Shown here in pieces: positions 63,476-64,000 of a stretch of DNA of 64,000 bases. The first letter of the stretch is position 1, and every line of letters starts with the position of its first letter. The notes beneath the pieces are model-generated. The model was not told where the DNA came from. It did no database searches and worked only from the letters and a program-made list of their open reading frames with translations. This stretch comes from Sarcophilus harrisii (Eukaryota > Chordata > Mammalia > Dasyuromorphia > Dasyuridae), in NCBI RefSeq assembly GCF_902635505.1, contig NC_045427.1:508169665-508233664 (forward strand), read 5' to 3'. The translations under genes were made by a program, and so were the position numbers.

Positions 63476-63695
63476 CTTTAAAACTGATGTGACAAATTTT
63501 AGTTTTTGAAAAGTAATTTTTATGTACTTGTTACATGTTGTAATATAACTGGTTTTATGTGTGGTTTATGAAAATCCATTTCACTGCTTTATAGTCACAA
63601 TATATACACATCTATACCCATACACACAAAAAGTATCTGATCAAAGAATTTTTTAAAAATAAAGTTATGTTGGTCCCTCGGGATAACATCACTCA

Positions 63696-63869
63696 CTAGA
63701 GCTCATCATTTTTTTTTTTTTTACTGAGGCAATTGGGGTTAAGTGACTTGCCCAGGGTCACACAGCTAGGAAGTGTTAAGTGTCTGAGGTCACATTTGAA
63801 CTCAGGTCCTCCTGACTTCAGGGCTGGTGCTCCATCCACTGCACCACCCAGCTGCCCCTAGAGCTCATC
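63696..63869 (-). mobile_element. tRNA-derived SINE, antisense, full, with perfect target duplications
   Basis: CTAGAGCTCATC at 63696-63707 and 63858-63869 flanks a T tail then the reversed SINE ('gaggcaattggggttaagtg' ... 'ccaccCAGCTGCCCC'). It is the cleanest SINE copy in the window. Confidence 0.96.
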
Positions 63870-64000
63870 TTTTTTCCCCAATAAGACAGATCTATTACAT
63901 AGTCAATCTAGGTGCTTATTATTACAAGTACCAGAAGGACATATAACCCAATTCTTTGGCACATACAGAATTGTAATGTGGGCCTCAAGTGTGTGTTCAG

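Overview
The window is mammalian, very probably marsupial, nuclear DNA. It has large introns with GT-AG borders, an AT-rich background and one CpG-rich promoter. Its repeat load is typical of marsupials: L1, L2 and CR1/L3 LINEs, MIR and MAR1/MON1-type tRNA-derived SINEs, small hAT relics and solo LTRs. I cannot tell which marsupial it is. All family names come from reading the sequence against remembered consensus sequences; no search was run.

The main content is one complete gene, TEX9 (testis-expressed 9), on the + strand. Twelve coding exons from 1109 to 52577 join in frame into a 393-residue protein, against about 391 for human TEX9 as I remember it. Its C-terminal half is coiled-coil. 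The promoter lies in CpG-rich DNA at about 880-1420, has no clear TATA box, and carries a perfect TCTCGCGAGA element and an imperfect RFX X-box just before the ATG. A polyadenylation signal lies at 53064.

About 7 kb past the TEX9 stop, the last coding exon of a second gene lies on the minus strand at 59571-59663, with its own polyadenylation signal at 59376-59381. Its peptide and position fit the C-terminus of MNS1, a sperm-flagellum and motile-cilium protein. The two genes therefore point tail to tail. The rest of MNS1 lies beyond the right edge.

Most of the remaining DNA is repeats. Intron 2 (1326-3908) has L2, L1 and SINE copies. Intron 4 (4918-20786) is the richest: SINEs, an LSM3 processed pseudogene, a hAT relic, a rare L1 5' end, two solo LTRs (one carrying an almost pure poly(T) insertion), a CR1/L3 LINE with a nested L1, an L2 copy and another L1. 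Introns 6 and 7 hold a CT/GT microsatellite, old L1 and SINEs. Intron 9 (30524-41652) is mainly L2, L1, MAR1 and CR1/L3. Introns 10 and 11 hold L2, MIR, SINE and hAT copies. Past TEX9 come a possible LTR, L1 copies, an exact 76-bp tandem duplication, the MNS1 exon, and more SINE and L2 sequence.

I found no CRISPR array, operon, prokaryotic system or clearly new biological system. The points most worth a second look are the TEX9 promoter motifs, the tail-to-tail pair of flagellar genes, the LSM3 retrocopy, the poly(T) insertion inside an LTR, and the exact 76-bp duplication.
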